Source of the DNA: an uncultured Mycoplasmatota bacterium
GTDB taxonomy: Bacteria > Bacillota_I > Bacilli_A > RF39 > UBA660
Reading direction: 5' to 3'
Length of the DNA: 31,024 nucleotides
Assembly: GCA_948472605.1 (NCBI GenBank)
Contig: CAOKUH010000003.1
Span: 1-31,024, forward strand
Numbering within the stretch: position 1 is the first letter of the stretch; every line of letters starts with the position of its first letter. Shown one piece after another: positions 7,900 to 17,270 of this stretch. Both the position numbers and the translations under genes were made by a program. The notes below the pieces were generated by a model. The model saw only the letters and a program-made list of their open reading frames with translations, searched no databases and had not been told where the DNA came from.

Positions 7900-8949
7900 T
7901 TATTTTTTCATTAAATCTTGTATTGTTTTTGAGACATCATTAATTTTATTTCTAGGGCCTATAATTAATAAATCATCTGAATCAATACAATATATATTTT
8001 TTACATCAACTAAAACTATTTTTTTATCATTTCCATAAACTATGCAATTATGTGAATTGACAACTTTAGTATCACCTTTAACTAAATTATTATTTTTATC
8101 ACATTCGATATATCTTTCTAAAGATTCCCAAGTACCAATATCATCCCAATCAAATTCAGAAGGTAACACATATAATTGTTCATTTCTTTCAATAATTCCA
8201 TAATCAAAAGAAATTTTTTCACATTTTTCATAATTTTCCTTTAATACTTTATAATAATTTTTTTTATCACTATCAAAAATTTTAACTATTAAACTATAAA
8301 TATTAGGTAATTTAACTTTATAATCTTCAATTAAATAATCAATATTAAATATAAATATTCCTGTATTCCATAAATAATTCTTAGACTTTAAATACCTCCT
8401 TGCTGTAGACAAATTAGGTTTTTCTACAAATTTTGAAACTTTTAAAATTTTATTTTCTTGATAATTACTATCATTAATTTTTATATAACCATACCCAGTT
8501 TCAGCCCTATTAGGTAGTATCCCTAATGTTAAGATTCCACTTTTTTTCTTACTCATATAGAAAATACCTTTATTTAAAGTCTTATTAAATTCACCTATAT
8601 CATTTATTATATGATCTGCCGGAAAAACTGCAACATCACAATTTCCTAACTTATTTTTTATATAAAAACATGATAACAAAATACAAGGTGCAGTATTCCT
8701 AAGCATTGGTTCAATAATAATATTTTCCTCTGGTAATTCAGGCAATTGTTCCATTACTAACTCTTTATAATCTACAGAAGTAGAAATAAAAATTTTATCT
8801 ATATCAAATATATTTTTTATTCTTGATACTGTTAGTTGTAACATTGAAAATTCATTTATTAAATTTATAAATTGTTTAGGTTTCTTAACTGTTGATTTCG
8901 GCCAAAATCTAGTCCCTATTCCACCTGCCATAATTAAAGCACATTTCAT
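7900..8949 (-). CDS. manC: mannose-1-phosphate guanylyltransferase
   Basis: This 349-residue enzyme would make GDP-mannose from mannose-1-phosphate and GTP in the cytoplasm. It has the nucleotidyltransferase signature GGIGTRFWP (9-17) with KPKQF shortly after, the active-site FPADHII near 109-115, ETGYGYI near 153, FVEKP near 176 and NTGIF near 198. Length fits the short ManC type without the C-terminal isomerase domain. Its start overlaps the upstream gene's TGA stop (ATGA), with AGGAGT as SD. GDP-mannose is also the precursor of GDP-fucose, which the GT11 fucosyltransferase domain of this operon would need; the dehydratase and epimerase/reductase for that conversion are not in the window. 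It is the last gene before the operon terminator. Confidence 0.92.
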   Translation of the reverse strand: MKCALIMAGGIGTRFWPKSTVKKPKQFINLINEFSMLQLTVSRIKNIFDIDKIFISTSVDYKELVMEQLPELPEENIIIEPMLRNTAPCILLSCFYIKNKLGNCDVAVFPADHIINDIGEFNKTLNKGIFYMSKKKSGILTLGILPNRAETGYGYIKINDSNYQENKILKVSKFVEKPNLSTARRYLKSKNYLWNTGIFIFNIDYLIEDYKVKLPNIYSLIVKIFDSDKKNYYKVLKENYEKCEKISFDYGIIERNEQLYVLPSEFDWDDIGTWESLERYIECDKNNNLVKGDTKVVNSHNCIVYGNDKKIVLVDVKNIYCIDSDDLLIIGPRNKINDVSKTIQDLMKK

Positions 8950-9884
8950 TTAATTTTACTCCTCATAGTTCTTAAAACTATTTTTCTAATCATCATTATC
9001 GGATAAGTTATAAAAATTATAAACCCAATTGAAAAATGTTTATATACAAATTTATTATTCCATAATTTATTTAACTTACATAACGTATCATGTTTTTCAA
9101 AAGAAATTGCATCATATTTTTTCGCTAGCCAATTTATCTGTAATTGATTTAAAGGAAGAGGAAAATAAAATATTCCTTCTCTTAAACTCTTCCAATTCCG
9201 TATTTTATAACTATCTTTAAACTTATTGTAAACAAAAGTACCATATGTTTCAAATTCAGAAAATCCTGAATTATTTAAGTTATTGACATTATCTATAGCA
9301 TTAATAATTTTTTCATAAAATTTATTACCAGGTATTTTTTTATTTTTATTTATTTCTTCTATCATATTTCTAACATATTCCGTTTTAAAAACCATATGTT
9401 CTGAAATAAATGAACCATTTATTTCTTTTTTATAATTATTAGAAAATAAATTTTCTATGGTAATAAAATAAGGTTTATGATATTCAGATTTAATATCGAA
9501 ATAAGGAGTGTTATCATCAAAAAAATCTATCTTTTTTAAAGGAATTGTATCGCTATCCCAAACAATATAATACTCACTTTTACAAACTAAGCTATAACCT
9601 AATTTTAAAAATTGCTGTAAATACCATCCTGTTCTTTTAGGATTGCCACCTCTTTTTAAAATTAATTCTTTTATTTCAGGAAAAGTTAAACCATCTAAAA
9701 TTTCATTTTCATTTATAAATTCTATTTTTAAATTCTTTATTTTTTTTATCTCTTGCTCTACATCATCACTGCCTAACATTATTATTTTATTAAAATTTAA
9801 ATACTTTTTTAAAATTTCGTAATTATTAATAATTTTTACTGCATCTTGTTTTACAACAGGCATAACTATATCATATTTTTTCAT
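8946..9884 (-). CDS. DUF6492-type glycosyltransferase-like protein
   Basis: This 312-residue protein has the GT-A-like pattern MKKYDIVMPVVKQD at the N-terminus and a metal-binding-type YYIVWDSDTIPL motif near residues 105-116, preceded by RTGWYLQQFLKL. The order matches DUF6492 proteins of capsule and lipopolysaccharide loci. A short hydrophobic, basic C-terminus (about 285-312) may associate with the membrane. It overlaps manC by four bases and follows the acyltransferase gene by four. It most likely adds one sugar to the repeat unit; donor and linkage are unknown. Confidence 0.7.
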   Translation of the reverse strand: MKKYDIVMPVVKQDAVKIINNYEILKKYLNFNKIIMLGSDDVEQEIKKIKNLKIEFINENEILDGLTFPEIKELILKRGGNPKRTGWYLQQFLKLGYSLVCKSEYYIVWDSDTIPLKKIDFFDDNTPYFDIKSEYHKPYFITIENLFSNNYKKEINGSFISEHMVFKTEYVRNMIEEINKNKKIPGNKFYEKIINAIDNVNNLNNSGFSEFETYGTFVYNKFKDSYKIRNWKSLREGIFYFPLPLNQLQINWLAKKYDAISFEKHDTLCKLNKLWNNKFVYKHFSIGFIIFITYPIMMIRKIVLRTMRSKIK

Positions 9885-9888
9885 TCCT

Positions 9889-10851
9889 TTAAATCTCCTT
9901 TATTAATTTTTTTCCCCATTTATAAATTGGATTAGATATTAAATTAGTTATTATAAATGAAAGTAAAACTGTACCTCCTATAATAATTACAGCATTTAAA
10001 TAAATATTTAAATCAAAATGATACAAAGTATCTATTATAAGAGCATGAATTAAATATATTCCAAATGAATATTTATCTATTATATTTATAAATTTTAAAA
10101 TAATTTTATTTTTTACTTCAATTTTTTCTATTGCCAATAATATTATTGTAAATAAACTTACATATTTTAATATAACACTAGATGTAAAAAATGCAATAAC
10201 TGCACATATTATTAAAAAAATATCTTTCTTTTGTTCTTTGCAACATAAGTATGCTGTTGTTCCAAAGAAAAATGGATAAAGATAATTTAAAAAATTAAAA
10301 TATCCATCTTTTATATACAAATAATAATATTTACTTAATAAAAAGGTTATAATCGTAATAAACAAAGAAATTTTATAGTTATTTATTCCACTTTTTAAAA
10401 TAGGAGCAATTACATAAAATACAGCAAATATTCCAATCGTCCATGTCGCCGTTATATTAATCCAAAATTGACTATTAGAAGGAACTATTTGAAATATAAA
10501 CAAAAAATATCTCCACCATTTTAACCCATACATATCAACAGGAATATCTTTAAAAATAAAAGTATGAGTTATTATATTAACTAAAATTACAATATAAAAC
10601 AATGGTGCAATTTTTAAAAATCTTTTTAAATAATAATGCTTTACATTAATAGCATCTTTATCTAATTCATACCAAGCAAGAAAACCACTTATTATAAAAA
10701 ATAAATAAACTCCATATTCTCCATAAGAACAAAATTTAAATAATGAGCCCTTAAAATTCATAATTTGACTAAAATGAACCATAAAAACCATTATACAAGA
10801 TATAACTCTTAATACTTGAATACCTATATTTTTCCCTTCTTTACTACTCAT
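9889..10851 (-). CDS. acyltransferase-3 family membrane O-acyltransferase
   Basis: This 320-residue protein has about ten membrane helices. The family's N-terminal pattern is visible: IQVLRVISCIMVFMVHFSQ (12-30) with the conserved Arg and His, then YLFFIISGFLAWYE (about 49-62). This is the OafA/NodX/WecH fold (PF01757), which moves acyl groups, usually acetyl, across or at the membrane onto sugars. The start lies behind AGGAGG. In this locus it would acetylate the surface polysaccharide; the modified position is not predictable. It is tightly packed between the flippase-fucosyltransferase fusion and the DUF6492 gene. Confidence 0.85.
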   Translation of the reverse strand: MSSKEGKNIGIQVLRVISCIMVFMVHFSQIMNFKGSLFKFCSYGEYGVYLFFIISGFLAWYELDKDAINVKHYYLKRFLKIAPLFYIVILVNIITHTFIFKDIPVDMYGLKWWRYFLFIFQIVPSNSQFWINITATWTIGIFAVFYVIAPILKSGINNYKISLFITIITFLLSKYYYLYIKDGYFNFLNYLYPFFFGTTAYLCCKEQKKDIFLIICAVIAFFTSSVILKYVSLFTIILLAIEKIEVKNKIILKFINIIDKYSFGIYLIHALIIDTLYHFDLNIYLNAVIIIGGTVLLSFIITNLISNPIYKWGKKLIKEI

Positions 10852-10861
10852 TTAAAACCTC

Positions 10862-12958
10862 CTAAATTTTTATCCAATCATTTTCAAAAATATCAACTTT
10901 TTGGTTTCCATTTTGAAACCATTTTTGGGGAGCTATTGTAATTCTTTTTTTATTATCTGTTAAATATTGTGCCCACCAACTGAATGATGAATTAGATATA
11001 ATAAAATGCTTACAAGAATACATTAGTCTTAAATCTTCATAATTGTTATTCCCCTCAACATAGTACACTTTATCTTTAAATTTTATATTTTCTTTAACCC
11101 ATTCTAAATCATCTGAAAAAATATATAATTTAGCATTTTTTACTTTTTTATTGATTATTTCGGCTGCTTTTAAATAATAATTTTCATCACATACCTGATG
11201 TTTCGTACCCACATAATCTCCTCGTCTTATATGAATACAAACAGAATTATTATTTTTTATTTCCTTTAAAAGTACTTTATTTTTTTCTAAAACCTCATCA
11301 GTAACTTTTAATTCATCTTTTATAATGTCTTTATACTCATCAAAGTATTTTAAAGATTGATAGTAGCCTACCATAACATTATTATTACAATAACTATTAG
11401 ATAAATTCACATAACCATCTGGTACGCAATACATTCCTAAACTATTTAATATTGGCTGAACTTTTTTTATAACTTTAAATCCACATTTTCTTTTCATTAA
11501 AAATAAACAATAAAAACCATATAATAAATAGTTAATTTTTGATTTAAATGTTTCGCTATTAATAACTTGTACTTCTTTACTTATATTAAAATGATTTAAA
11601 CAATACACATTATGAGTTATATTAGTTATTCCTTTCAAAGATATATTTCCTTTTAAATTATACTTTAACATCATAGTTCTTAAAGCTGCATATTGAAACA
11701 TCTGATTCCCAAGACCTCCCATTAGACGAATAGATATTACTCTTTCTTTAAATCTTAAAATGAAAAATAAAGTTATAGAATGTAATAACAGCTCTAAAAA
11801 TGTTGTTAAGGTATACGCTATAGAAGCACCTAATATACCATAATAATATGTTAATAATTTTGAAAAAATCAAAGCAAAAATTGAAGTAAATATTAATACG
11901 ATTAATTGGGTAAAAGTTTTTCTTAAAGCAATAAATATAGATGATATTAAAATAACTAAAGAATGAAAAATAGACCCTAATAAAATAATTAATAAACACC
12001 ATAATTGATTATCCAAACTTATTCCATATACAAGCTCTAAAATAGGAATACCAATAAAATAACAAACTATCAAAGCTAAAAGTCCAACTAAAACAATAAA
12101 TAAACCAATTTGAGTTAAATTTTTAATTAATCCTTCTTTATTTTTTTTCTTAACATTATCCGTAATATTATTTAAAAAAGGCTGAATTAAATATTGAGAT
12201 ACTAAAGCTAAAAACGATGCTGGCATAATAATTATTCCAAAAATAGCTTGTACTTCATCGGAATTATAATTATTAATAGCATATTTTGAAGCATTTAAAA
12301 GATATACTGATAAGAATGAATATAGAAATACTACAAAACCAACTTTTAATAACATTTTATTTTTTAATTTATCAAACTTACTTTTTTTATACTTCCCTTT
12401 TATTTTAGGAAAATCTATAAACACCAAAAAAACTATATTAACAATTAAAACTGCTAAAGAACTTAAAATAATGCTATTGCAAATTTTATCAATAATTAAA
12501 AAAGTTATAATAAGTGTAATAGTTCTAGTAAGCATTGATTGACCTACTTTATAAAGTTCACCATTTCTTTGGACTATTGCATGGATAGAATCAATAATAG
12601 CATCAATACTTCGAAACAAAGTTAATATAACTATCATAACACCCTTTAATACCCCTGGTAAAGTTATTAAACAAAATAAAACAGCAACTATATTCATAAT
12701 AAAACAAGTTGTTAATTTATGATAAAGATAATCACTATCAGAAATATGCTCATTACTTTCAGTTATTTGAAAAGTTTTACCACTATAAGAACCTATAGCA
12801 CAAAAAACACAAGCATTAGCAAAAGCATATGTAAATACTCCTGCCATCTCAATTCCGTTAATTCGTGTAACAATTATCATAAAAAAAAGTGAAATAAAAC
12901 CAAATATAACAGAACCTATTGTACTCCATAAAAAATCTTTTATTTTTAATTTATTCAT
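10862..12958 (-). CDS. fusion: Wzx-like polysaccharide flippase + GT11 alpha-1,2-fucosyltransferase-type domain
   Basis: One uninterrupted 698-residue frame. Residues 1 to about 400 carry about twelve membrane helices typical of MATE/MVF-type Wzx flippases (N-terminal KDFLWSTIGSVIFGFISLFF). Residues about 407-698 are a complete GT11 fucosyltransferase: RLMGGLGNQMFQYA (411-424), HIRRGDY (576-582, GDP-fucose binding) and SNSSFSWWAQYL (655-666). The junction is seamless: the last membrane segment runs through FKER straight into VISIRLMGG, where stand-alone GT11 proteins begin. M413 has no good SD, so separate translation is unlikely. GT11 enzymes usually add L-fucose (or galactose) in alpha-1,2 linkage. 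The fusion would place the transferase on the cytoplasmic face beside the flippase. Confidence 0.88.
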   Translation of the reverse strand: MNKLKIKDFLWSTIGSVIFGFISLFFMIIVTRINGIEMAGVFTYAFANACVFCAIGSYSGKTFQITESNEHISDSDYLYHKLTTCFIMNIVAVLFCLITLPGVLKGVMIVILTLFRSIDAIIDSIHAIVQRNGELYKVGQSMLTRTITLIITFLIIDKICNSIILSSLAVLIVNIVFLVFIDFPKIKGKYKKSKFDKLKNKMLLKVGFVVFLYSFLSVYLLNASKYAINNYNSDEVQAIFGIIIMPASFLALVSQYLIQPFLNNITDNVKKKNKEGLIKNLTQIGLFIVLVGLLALIVCYFIGIPILELVYGISLDNQLWCLLIILLGSIFHSLVILISSIFIALRKTFTQLIVLIFTSIFALIFSKLLTYYYGILGASIAYTLTTFLELLLHSITLFFILRFKERVISIRLMGGLGNQMFQYAALRTMMLKYNLKGNISLKGITNITHNVYCLNHFNISKEVQVINSETFKSKINYLLYGFYCLFLMKRKCGFKVIKKVQPILNSLGMYCVPDGYVNLSNSYCNNNVMVGYYQSLKYFDEYKDIIKDELKVTDEVLEKNKVLLKEIKNNNSVCIHIRRGDYVGTKHQVCDENYYLKAAEIINKKVKNAKLYIFSDDLEWVKENIKFKDKVYYVEGNNNYEDLRLMYSCKHFIISNSSFSWWAQYLTDNKKRITIAPQKWFQNGNQKVDIFENDWIKI

Positions 12959-12972
12959 AATAACACCTACTT

Positions 12973-13920
12973 CTATAAATGAATTTTATTATTAAATAAC
13001 TTTAACATAATAAAAATAATTATATTTAGATGGTATTTCAAAGCTTTTAAATAAACTTTAAAGTAAAATGGTAAATCTTTGATATATTCATTTTTATACC
13101 ATTTAGGATATTTTAAAAAAACATAATCATATATTTCCTTAATATTTTTAATAGAAAATTTCTTATGAAAACTTATTCTATATATAGTACCTACTAATAT
13201 ATGATAAATATGCATAAATTCTAATTCCGTAAAAAATTTTTCATATAATTTTTCTTTTTTAGCAAATTTTACTACATCTTCAACAATTGGATAAATCTGA
13301 AAAATTCTATCATCATAAGTATGAGTTATAGAAGAATCATTTTGGCGATAATGATATAAATAATCATTGGTAATACTAAAATTACCAACTAATAATGCTT
13401 TAGTCGTAAAACTCAAATCTTCGTACCATAAAGACACAGGAAAACGTAATTTATACTTATCAATTAAACTTTTTTTATATAATTTATTCCATGCAGCTGG
13501 ATAACGAAAAGTCATCACATCTCCTGCTCTTACTGAATTATAATTAGTTTTATTAGAATAATTACGTTCAAAAGCACAAATAGAAATATCTACATATTCG
13601 TCACTTAAAGTATTGTAAAGTTTTTCAAGATAAGTTGCTTCAATATAATCATCACCATCAATAAAAGCAATATATTTTCCAGTAGCATGTTCTAATCCAA
13701 AATTTCTAGCACTTGACAATCCACCATTTTCTTTTTTCAAATACTTAAATTTTTTATTTTTTAGAAATGATTTTATTATTTTTTCACTATTATCAGTAGA
13801 TCCATCATTAACAACTAATATTTCATAATTACTATAGGTTTGATTTTGTAAACTAGTTAAACATTCTTCTAAATATTTTTCGATATTATAAACCGCGACA
13901 ATTACACTAATTTTTTCCAT
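12973..13920 (-). CDS. family 2 glycosyltransferase (EpsJ/CpsJ-like)
   Basis: Start chosen at the ATG ending at 13920, nine bases after AAGGAG; another ATG two codons upstream (13926) is only three bases from the SD. The product is 315 residues. The GT-A motifs are ISVIVAVYNIEKYLEECL at the N-terminus, VNDGSTDNS near 37-45 and AFIDGDDY near 88-95, with LWYEDL in the acceptor-side region near 162. The C-terminus (about 270-315) is hydrophobic and basic and may bind the membrane. It adds one sugar during assembly of the polysaccharide repeat; donor unknown. It sits between the flippase-fucosyltransferase fusion and DUF2304. Confidence 0.88.
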   Translation of the reverse strand: MEKISVIVAVYNIEKYLEECLTSLQNQTYSNYEILVVNDGSTDNSEKIIKSFLKNKKFKYLKKENGGLSSARNFGLEHATGKYIAFIDGDDYIEATYLEKLYNTLSDEYVDISICAFERNYSNKTNYNSVRAGDVMTFRYPAAWNKLYKKSLIDKYKLRFPVSLWYEDLSFTTKALLVGNFSITNDYLYHYRQNDSSITHTYDDRIFQIYPIVEDVVKFAKKEKLYEKFFTELEFMHIYHILVGTIYRISFHKKFSIKNIKEIYDYVFLKYPKWYKNEYIKDLPFYFKVYLKALKYHLNIIIFIMLKLFNNKIHL

Positions 13921-13933
13921 AATCATATACTCC

Positions 13934-14287
13934 TTAGTTACTTTTTTCTATATTGTTTACTTTTTCTTTCAACAAAGATATTTCCTGAATTAACATTTTT
14001 ATTCTTTGTTTTTGTTCCGAAATAATTAAAGTTAATAATAACGTAATAAATAATACAATAACTAGCATTACTCCAACTATTAAACTAGCAGTAGTTTGAA
14101 ATCCTATTAGTGAAGTAAAAATATTTATAAAATTTGGCACTAACCCAACTAAAAAAATTATAATTGCTGCAAAAAGCCAAAATAATGAATACTTAATTGG
14201 CAATTTTCTTTTGCTAACTAAAACTAAGATAATCAAACCTAAAATAATAGAAAAAAATATCAAACATATTCTTAAATTTATGGGCAT
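13934..14287 (-). CDS. DUF2304 small membrane protein
   Basis: This 117-residue protein has three hydrophobic helices (about 5-22, 32-50 and 65-90) followed by a charged, coiled-coil-like tail (about 92-117). This matches DUF2304 (PF10066), a family usually encoded beside DPM1-like GT2 genes of lipid-linked sugar synthesis, and sometimes thought to assist flipping or anchoring. Here the neighbour four bases upstream ends in exactly such a GT2 domain, which supports the assignment. SD is AAGGTGAT. Function remains unproven. Confidence 0.8.
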   Translation of the reverse strand: MPINLRICLIFFSIILGLIILVLVSKRKLPIKYSLFWLFAAIIIFLVGLVPNFINIFTSLIGFQTTASLIVGVMLVIVLFITLLLTLIISEQKQRIKMLIQEISLLKEKVNNIEKSN

Positions 14288-14291
14288 ATTA

Positions 14292-16370
14292 TCACCTTCT
14301 TTTCATTAATAATATTGTTAAAATGACATTAATCATATAATAAACTTGTTTCCATGAAGTAATTGAAGAATTACCCTCTTTTCTTTCTTTCATATTTACT
14401 GGAACTTCAACTATTTTCATATTATGATTTATAATTTCAACAGAAGATATAGGCTCAGGATATTCAGTTGGGTAAGTATGTGCAAATTGCATTATCACAT
14501 TTTTATCTCCTGCTCGAAAACCACTTGTTGTATCATATATTTTTATTCCAGTCTTAATTTTTATTAATTTAGAAATAATATTAATCCCCAGTCTTCTTGC
14601 TTTAGTTGATTGAAAACCACTTTTGGATTTTTCAATAAATCTAGAACCTATTACCATATTAGAATCCCCAGCTAAAATAGGATTAATTATATCTTTAATA
14701 TAATTCACATCATGTTGTCCATCACCATCAAACTGAATTGCAATATCGTAATCTTTTTCGAAAGCATATTTATAACCAGTTTGAACTGCTCCACCAATTC
14801 CTAAATTTCTTACTAAATCAATTACAGGAATATTATTTTCATGACAAATTTTTGAAGTATTATCCTTAGAACCATCATTTATAACTATCACATCATATTT
14901 GCACTTATTAAGTTTATTATAATCTTTGATTTGTTCATAAGTTCTTAATATGTTTTTTTCTTCATTATACGCTGGTATAATAAGTAATATTTTAGGATTT
15001 TTTCTATTTATTTTTAACTGCTTATGTTCTGTTTGCTCTAAATTATGATTAGAATTAGAATTAGAAAACAAAATAATTCCTAATAAAATAAAATTAATTG
15101 GTATTATAGAACTTAAATATCGAGAAAAAGATGCCGCATTTAAAAACTCATTTATTGTGAAATCAAAAAACTCTGTTAACACAACTATTCCTATATATAC
15201 AAATTCAAAAAACATAATCCATATTACCGATTTCGTAATTTTATTTTTATTTTTTTTAAATATTTTAAAAACTAAATAAAAGAAGACAAATGCAAAAACT
15301 AAATACATCAAAGTATTAAAATAATAAGCATTTAAACCAAATGTTTGATCCCATAAATTTTTCAAATGAATTTTCAAATTAGAAAAATCTAATCTAGTTG
15401 TAAGTTTTTCTAATATAGGCCCTTGTTTTTCCATATCTATTTCTTTAGGAATAACAAATATTTTATAAACAATACTCCATATTATGGTAATAAGAGAAAG
15501 ACTATTAAGAATTAAAAAATTCTTTTTATTTATTTGTTTTTTTATTAAAAGATAAATAGAAAAAACAAATAAAATAAAAATTATAAAATATAAAGCTTCT
15601 TTTCTCGTTAGCATTGCCCCTAAACACATTATTAAAGAAAAAATAGGTATTTTATTTTTTTCATTTAGAATAAAGTATTCAATTATTCCAAATGCTCCTG
15701 CAATAAAATAAAACATAAAATAAATGTTTGTATAAAACGATTTTGCTAAAATTAACATTTCTGAACTTGATATTAAAAATAACATACTTAATAATGATGC
15801 TATATGCCTATCAACTTTATTATCTATTAGTTTTTTAAAAATAAATAACGATGTTAAAGCATAAAATATTGGAGCAAATAATCTTGCTGAAGTTAAAGAT
15901 AATCCTGTAAACTCTAAAGACATAAAACCAATAAAATAGTTAATTGGAGCAAATGTATCAAAAATAATATCAAATCTATTAAACGAATACAAATAAGTTA
16001 CATTTTTTTGATATGCAGTAAATTCATCATAATTATAAAATTCAAAAAAACCCGTATTTGCCATCATCAAAAGTCTTATAACTACAAAACCCAAAAATAA
16101 ATAATAATAAAACGGAATTTTTTTATTACTTATTTCAATTTTTATTTGTCTATAAACAAATGATAGTAATGTTAAAAGAGAAAATATAATAAAGAGCCAT
16201 TTACTATAATATATTTTAAAAATACATAAGATGATAAATATAATAGAATGAATTAAAACTCCAATAGGAATTGAGTAGATAATAATATTTAATAATTCTT
16301 CTTTTTTCTTTACTATATTAATAAATGAAAAACCAGTTAGAAAACAAAATATAAATAAAAATCCAATCAT
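14292..16370 (-). CDS. fusion: GT-C membrane glycosyltransferase + DPM1-like GT2
   Basis: A 692-residue protein. Residues 1 to about 435 form a multi-spanning ArnT/PMT-like GT-C region with an acidic first-loop motif (NYDEFTAY, 113-120). A hydrophilic linker (about 437-457) leads into a cytoplasmic GT2 domain (458-692): IIPAYNEE (464-471), NDGSKDNTS (498-506), the metal site FDGDGQHD (547-554) and SGFRAGDK (616-623). GT2 domains of this type make polyprenyl-phosphate sugars, and GT-C enzymes use them outside the membrane, so one chain seems to hold both the donor-making and donor-using steps. DUF2304, the usual companion of the GT2, follows. It overlaps the upstream gene by ATGA (16367-16370). 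Confidence 0.85.
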   Translation of the reverse strand: MIGFLFIFCFLTGFSFINIVKKKEELLNIIIYSIPIGVLIHSIIFIILCIFKIYYSKWLFIIFSLLTLLSFVYRQIKIEISNKKIPFYYYLFLGFVVIRLLMMANTGFFEFYNYDEFTAYQKNVTYLYSFNRFDIIFDTFAPINYFIGFMSLEFTGLSLTSARLFAPIFYALTSLFIFKKLIDNKVDRHIASLLSMLFLISSSEMLILAKSFYTNIYFMFYFIAGAFGIIEYFILNEKNKIPIFSLIMCLGAMLTRKEALYFIIFILFVFSIYLLIKKQINKKNFLILNSLSLITIIWSIVYKIFVIPKEIDMEKQGPILEKLTTRLDFSNLKIHLKNLWDQTFGLNAYYFNTLMYLVFAFVFFYLVFKIFKKNKNKITKSVIWIMFFEFVYIGIVVLTEFFDFTINEFLNAASFSRYLSSIIPINFILLGIILFSNSNSNHNLEQTEHKQLKINRKNPKILLIIPAYNEEKNILRTYEQIKDYNKLNKCKYDVIVINDGSKDNTSKICHENNIPVIDLVRNLGIGGAVQTGYKYAFEKDYDIAIQFDGDGQHDVNYIKDIINPILAGDSNMVIGSRFIEKSKSGFQSTKARRLGINIISKLIKIKTGIKIYDTTSGFRAGDKNVIMQFAHTYPTEYPEPISSVEIINHNMKIVEVPVNMKERKEGNSSITSWKQVYYMINVILTILLMKRR

Positions 16371-17215
16371 TCTTCTACCACCACTTCTAAATCTTTTAAA
16401 TTACACCATTCCATTAAATCACAATAATCTAATACATTTTTAAGGCCTTTTTTATCATTACGATTAAGATAAATATTAATTTTATTATTAATAATATCTG
16501 TATTAATTAAAGGTAACTCTAAATAAATATCATAATATTCATTTGCTAAACTTATTTCATTATTTTCTACCAATTTATTAGCAAAATCATAAAGATAATT
16601 ATATACTGAAAGCCCATAATAATATGAGTAATCTTTAAGATATTTTTTTATAAAAACCATGGTTTCATCATAATTATTTTTTTTATATACATAAGAATTT
16701 TCTCTTAGTGAATATAAATCATTATCATAATCAGCAATTAAATTTAATTCAACATCATAATTATAATTAACTTTAAATATAGATATATCTTTTTTAGTTT
16801 CAGCATTTAATACTTGAATATTTTTACCAATTATAACTAAATAATTATTTTTATTTTTTTTCAATGTATTTTTTAAACCCTCTGTCGTATAATTGGTAAT
16901 ATCAGCACATCTATGATCTTTAGGCATAGTAATTGGATAAAACATTCTGATATTAAAATTATAAAACAAGCATATATCATATTTTTCATTTTGAGCAAAA
17001 ATAATACTCATAATTGAATTATCATTTAATGGAATAAATTCTTTGATAAATTCTAAATTTTTGGCCAAAACTATATAATCTATATTAACCTTTTCTGTGC
17101 TTGTTCTTGGGTTAAACATATATCCTGAATACGATTTTTTATATATAATAAATGTTTGCATTATTAGAATAATTACCAATAAAATAATTGATATTACCTT
17201 AGTATCTTCTTTCAT
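16367..17215 (-). CDS. membrane-anchored protein of unknown function
   Basis: I do not recognise this 282-residue protein. An N-terminal membrane helix (about 8-25) is followed by a soluble, probably extracytoplasmic region. Residues about 45-170 look alpha/beta with a short Cys-containing stretch (KYDICLFYNF; DHRCADI). The last 100 residues are helical with a tetratricopeptide-like rhythm (NEYYDIYLELPLINTDIINN). It has its own promoter just upstream (17239-17266), and its TGA stop overlaps the GT-C/GT2 fusion gene, so the two are translationally coupled. A role in presenting or regulating the GT-C glycosylation step is a guess from position only. Confidence 0.6.
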   Translation of the reverse strand: MKEDTKVISIILLVIILIMQTFIIYKKSYSGYMFNPRTSTEKVNIDYIVLAKNLEFIKEFIPLNDNSIMSIIFAQNEKYDICLFYNFNIRMFYPITMPKDHRCADITNYTTEGLKNTLKKNKNNYLVIIGKNIQVLNAETKKDISIFKVNYNYDVELNLIADYDNDLYSLRENSYVYKKNNYDETMVFIKKYLKDYSYYYGLSVYNYLYDFANKLVENNEISLANEYYDIYLELPLINTDIINNKINIYLNRNDKKGLKNVLDYCDLMEWCNLKDLEVVVEE

Positions 17216-17238
17216 ATTTAACCACCTGTACTATATTA

Positions 17239-17266
17239 ATTATAACACGTATTACTTTCTAAGCAA
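17239..17266 (-). promoter_or_regulatory. internal promoter within the polysaccharide locus
   Basis: Minus strand: TTGCTT (17261-17266), 16-base spacer, extended -10 TGT TATAAT (TATAAT at 17239-17244), in the 55-base gap after the UDP-GlcNAc 2-epimerase gene. It would drive the unknown membrane protein and all genes to its left. Confidence 0.6.
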
Positions 17267-17270
17267 TAAA

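Noticed and set aside
7684..8038. Plus-strand frames around the ABC-F leader and the manC end
   Set aside because: They run antisense to the leader peptide, the terminator and manC, and have no SD or recognisable protein content.
8946..16370. Mycoplasma-type genetic code (TGA = Trp)
   Set aside because: TGA is the natural stop at 8946 and 16367 in ATGA overlaps, and tryptophans in motifs (WFNRGG, WDSD, HQW) use TGG.
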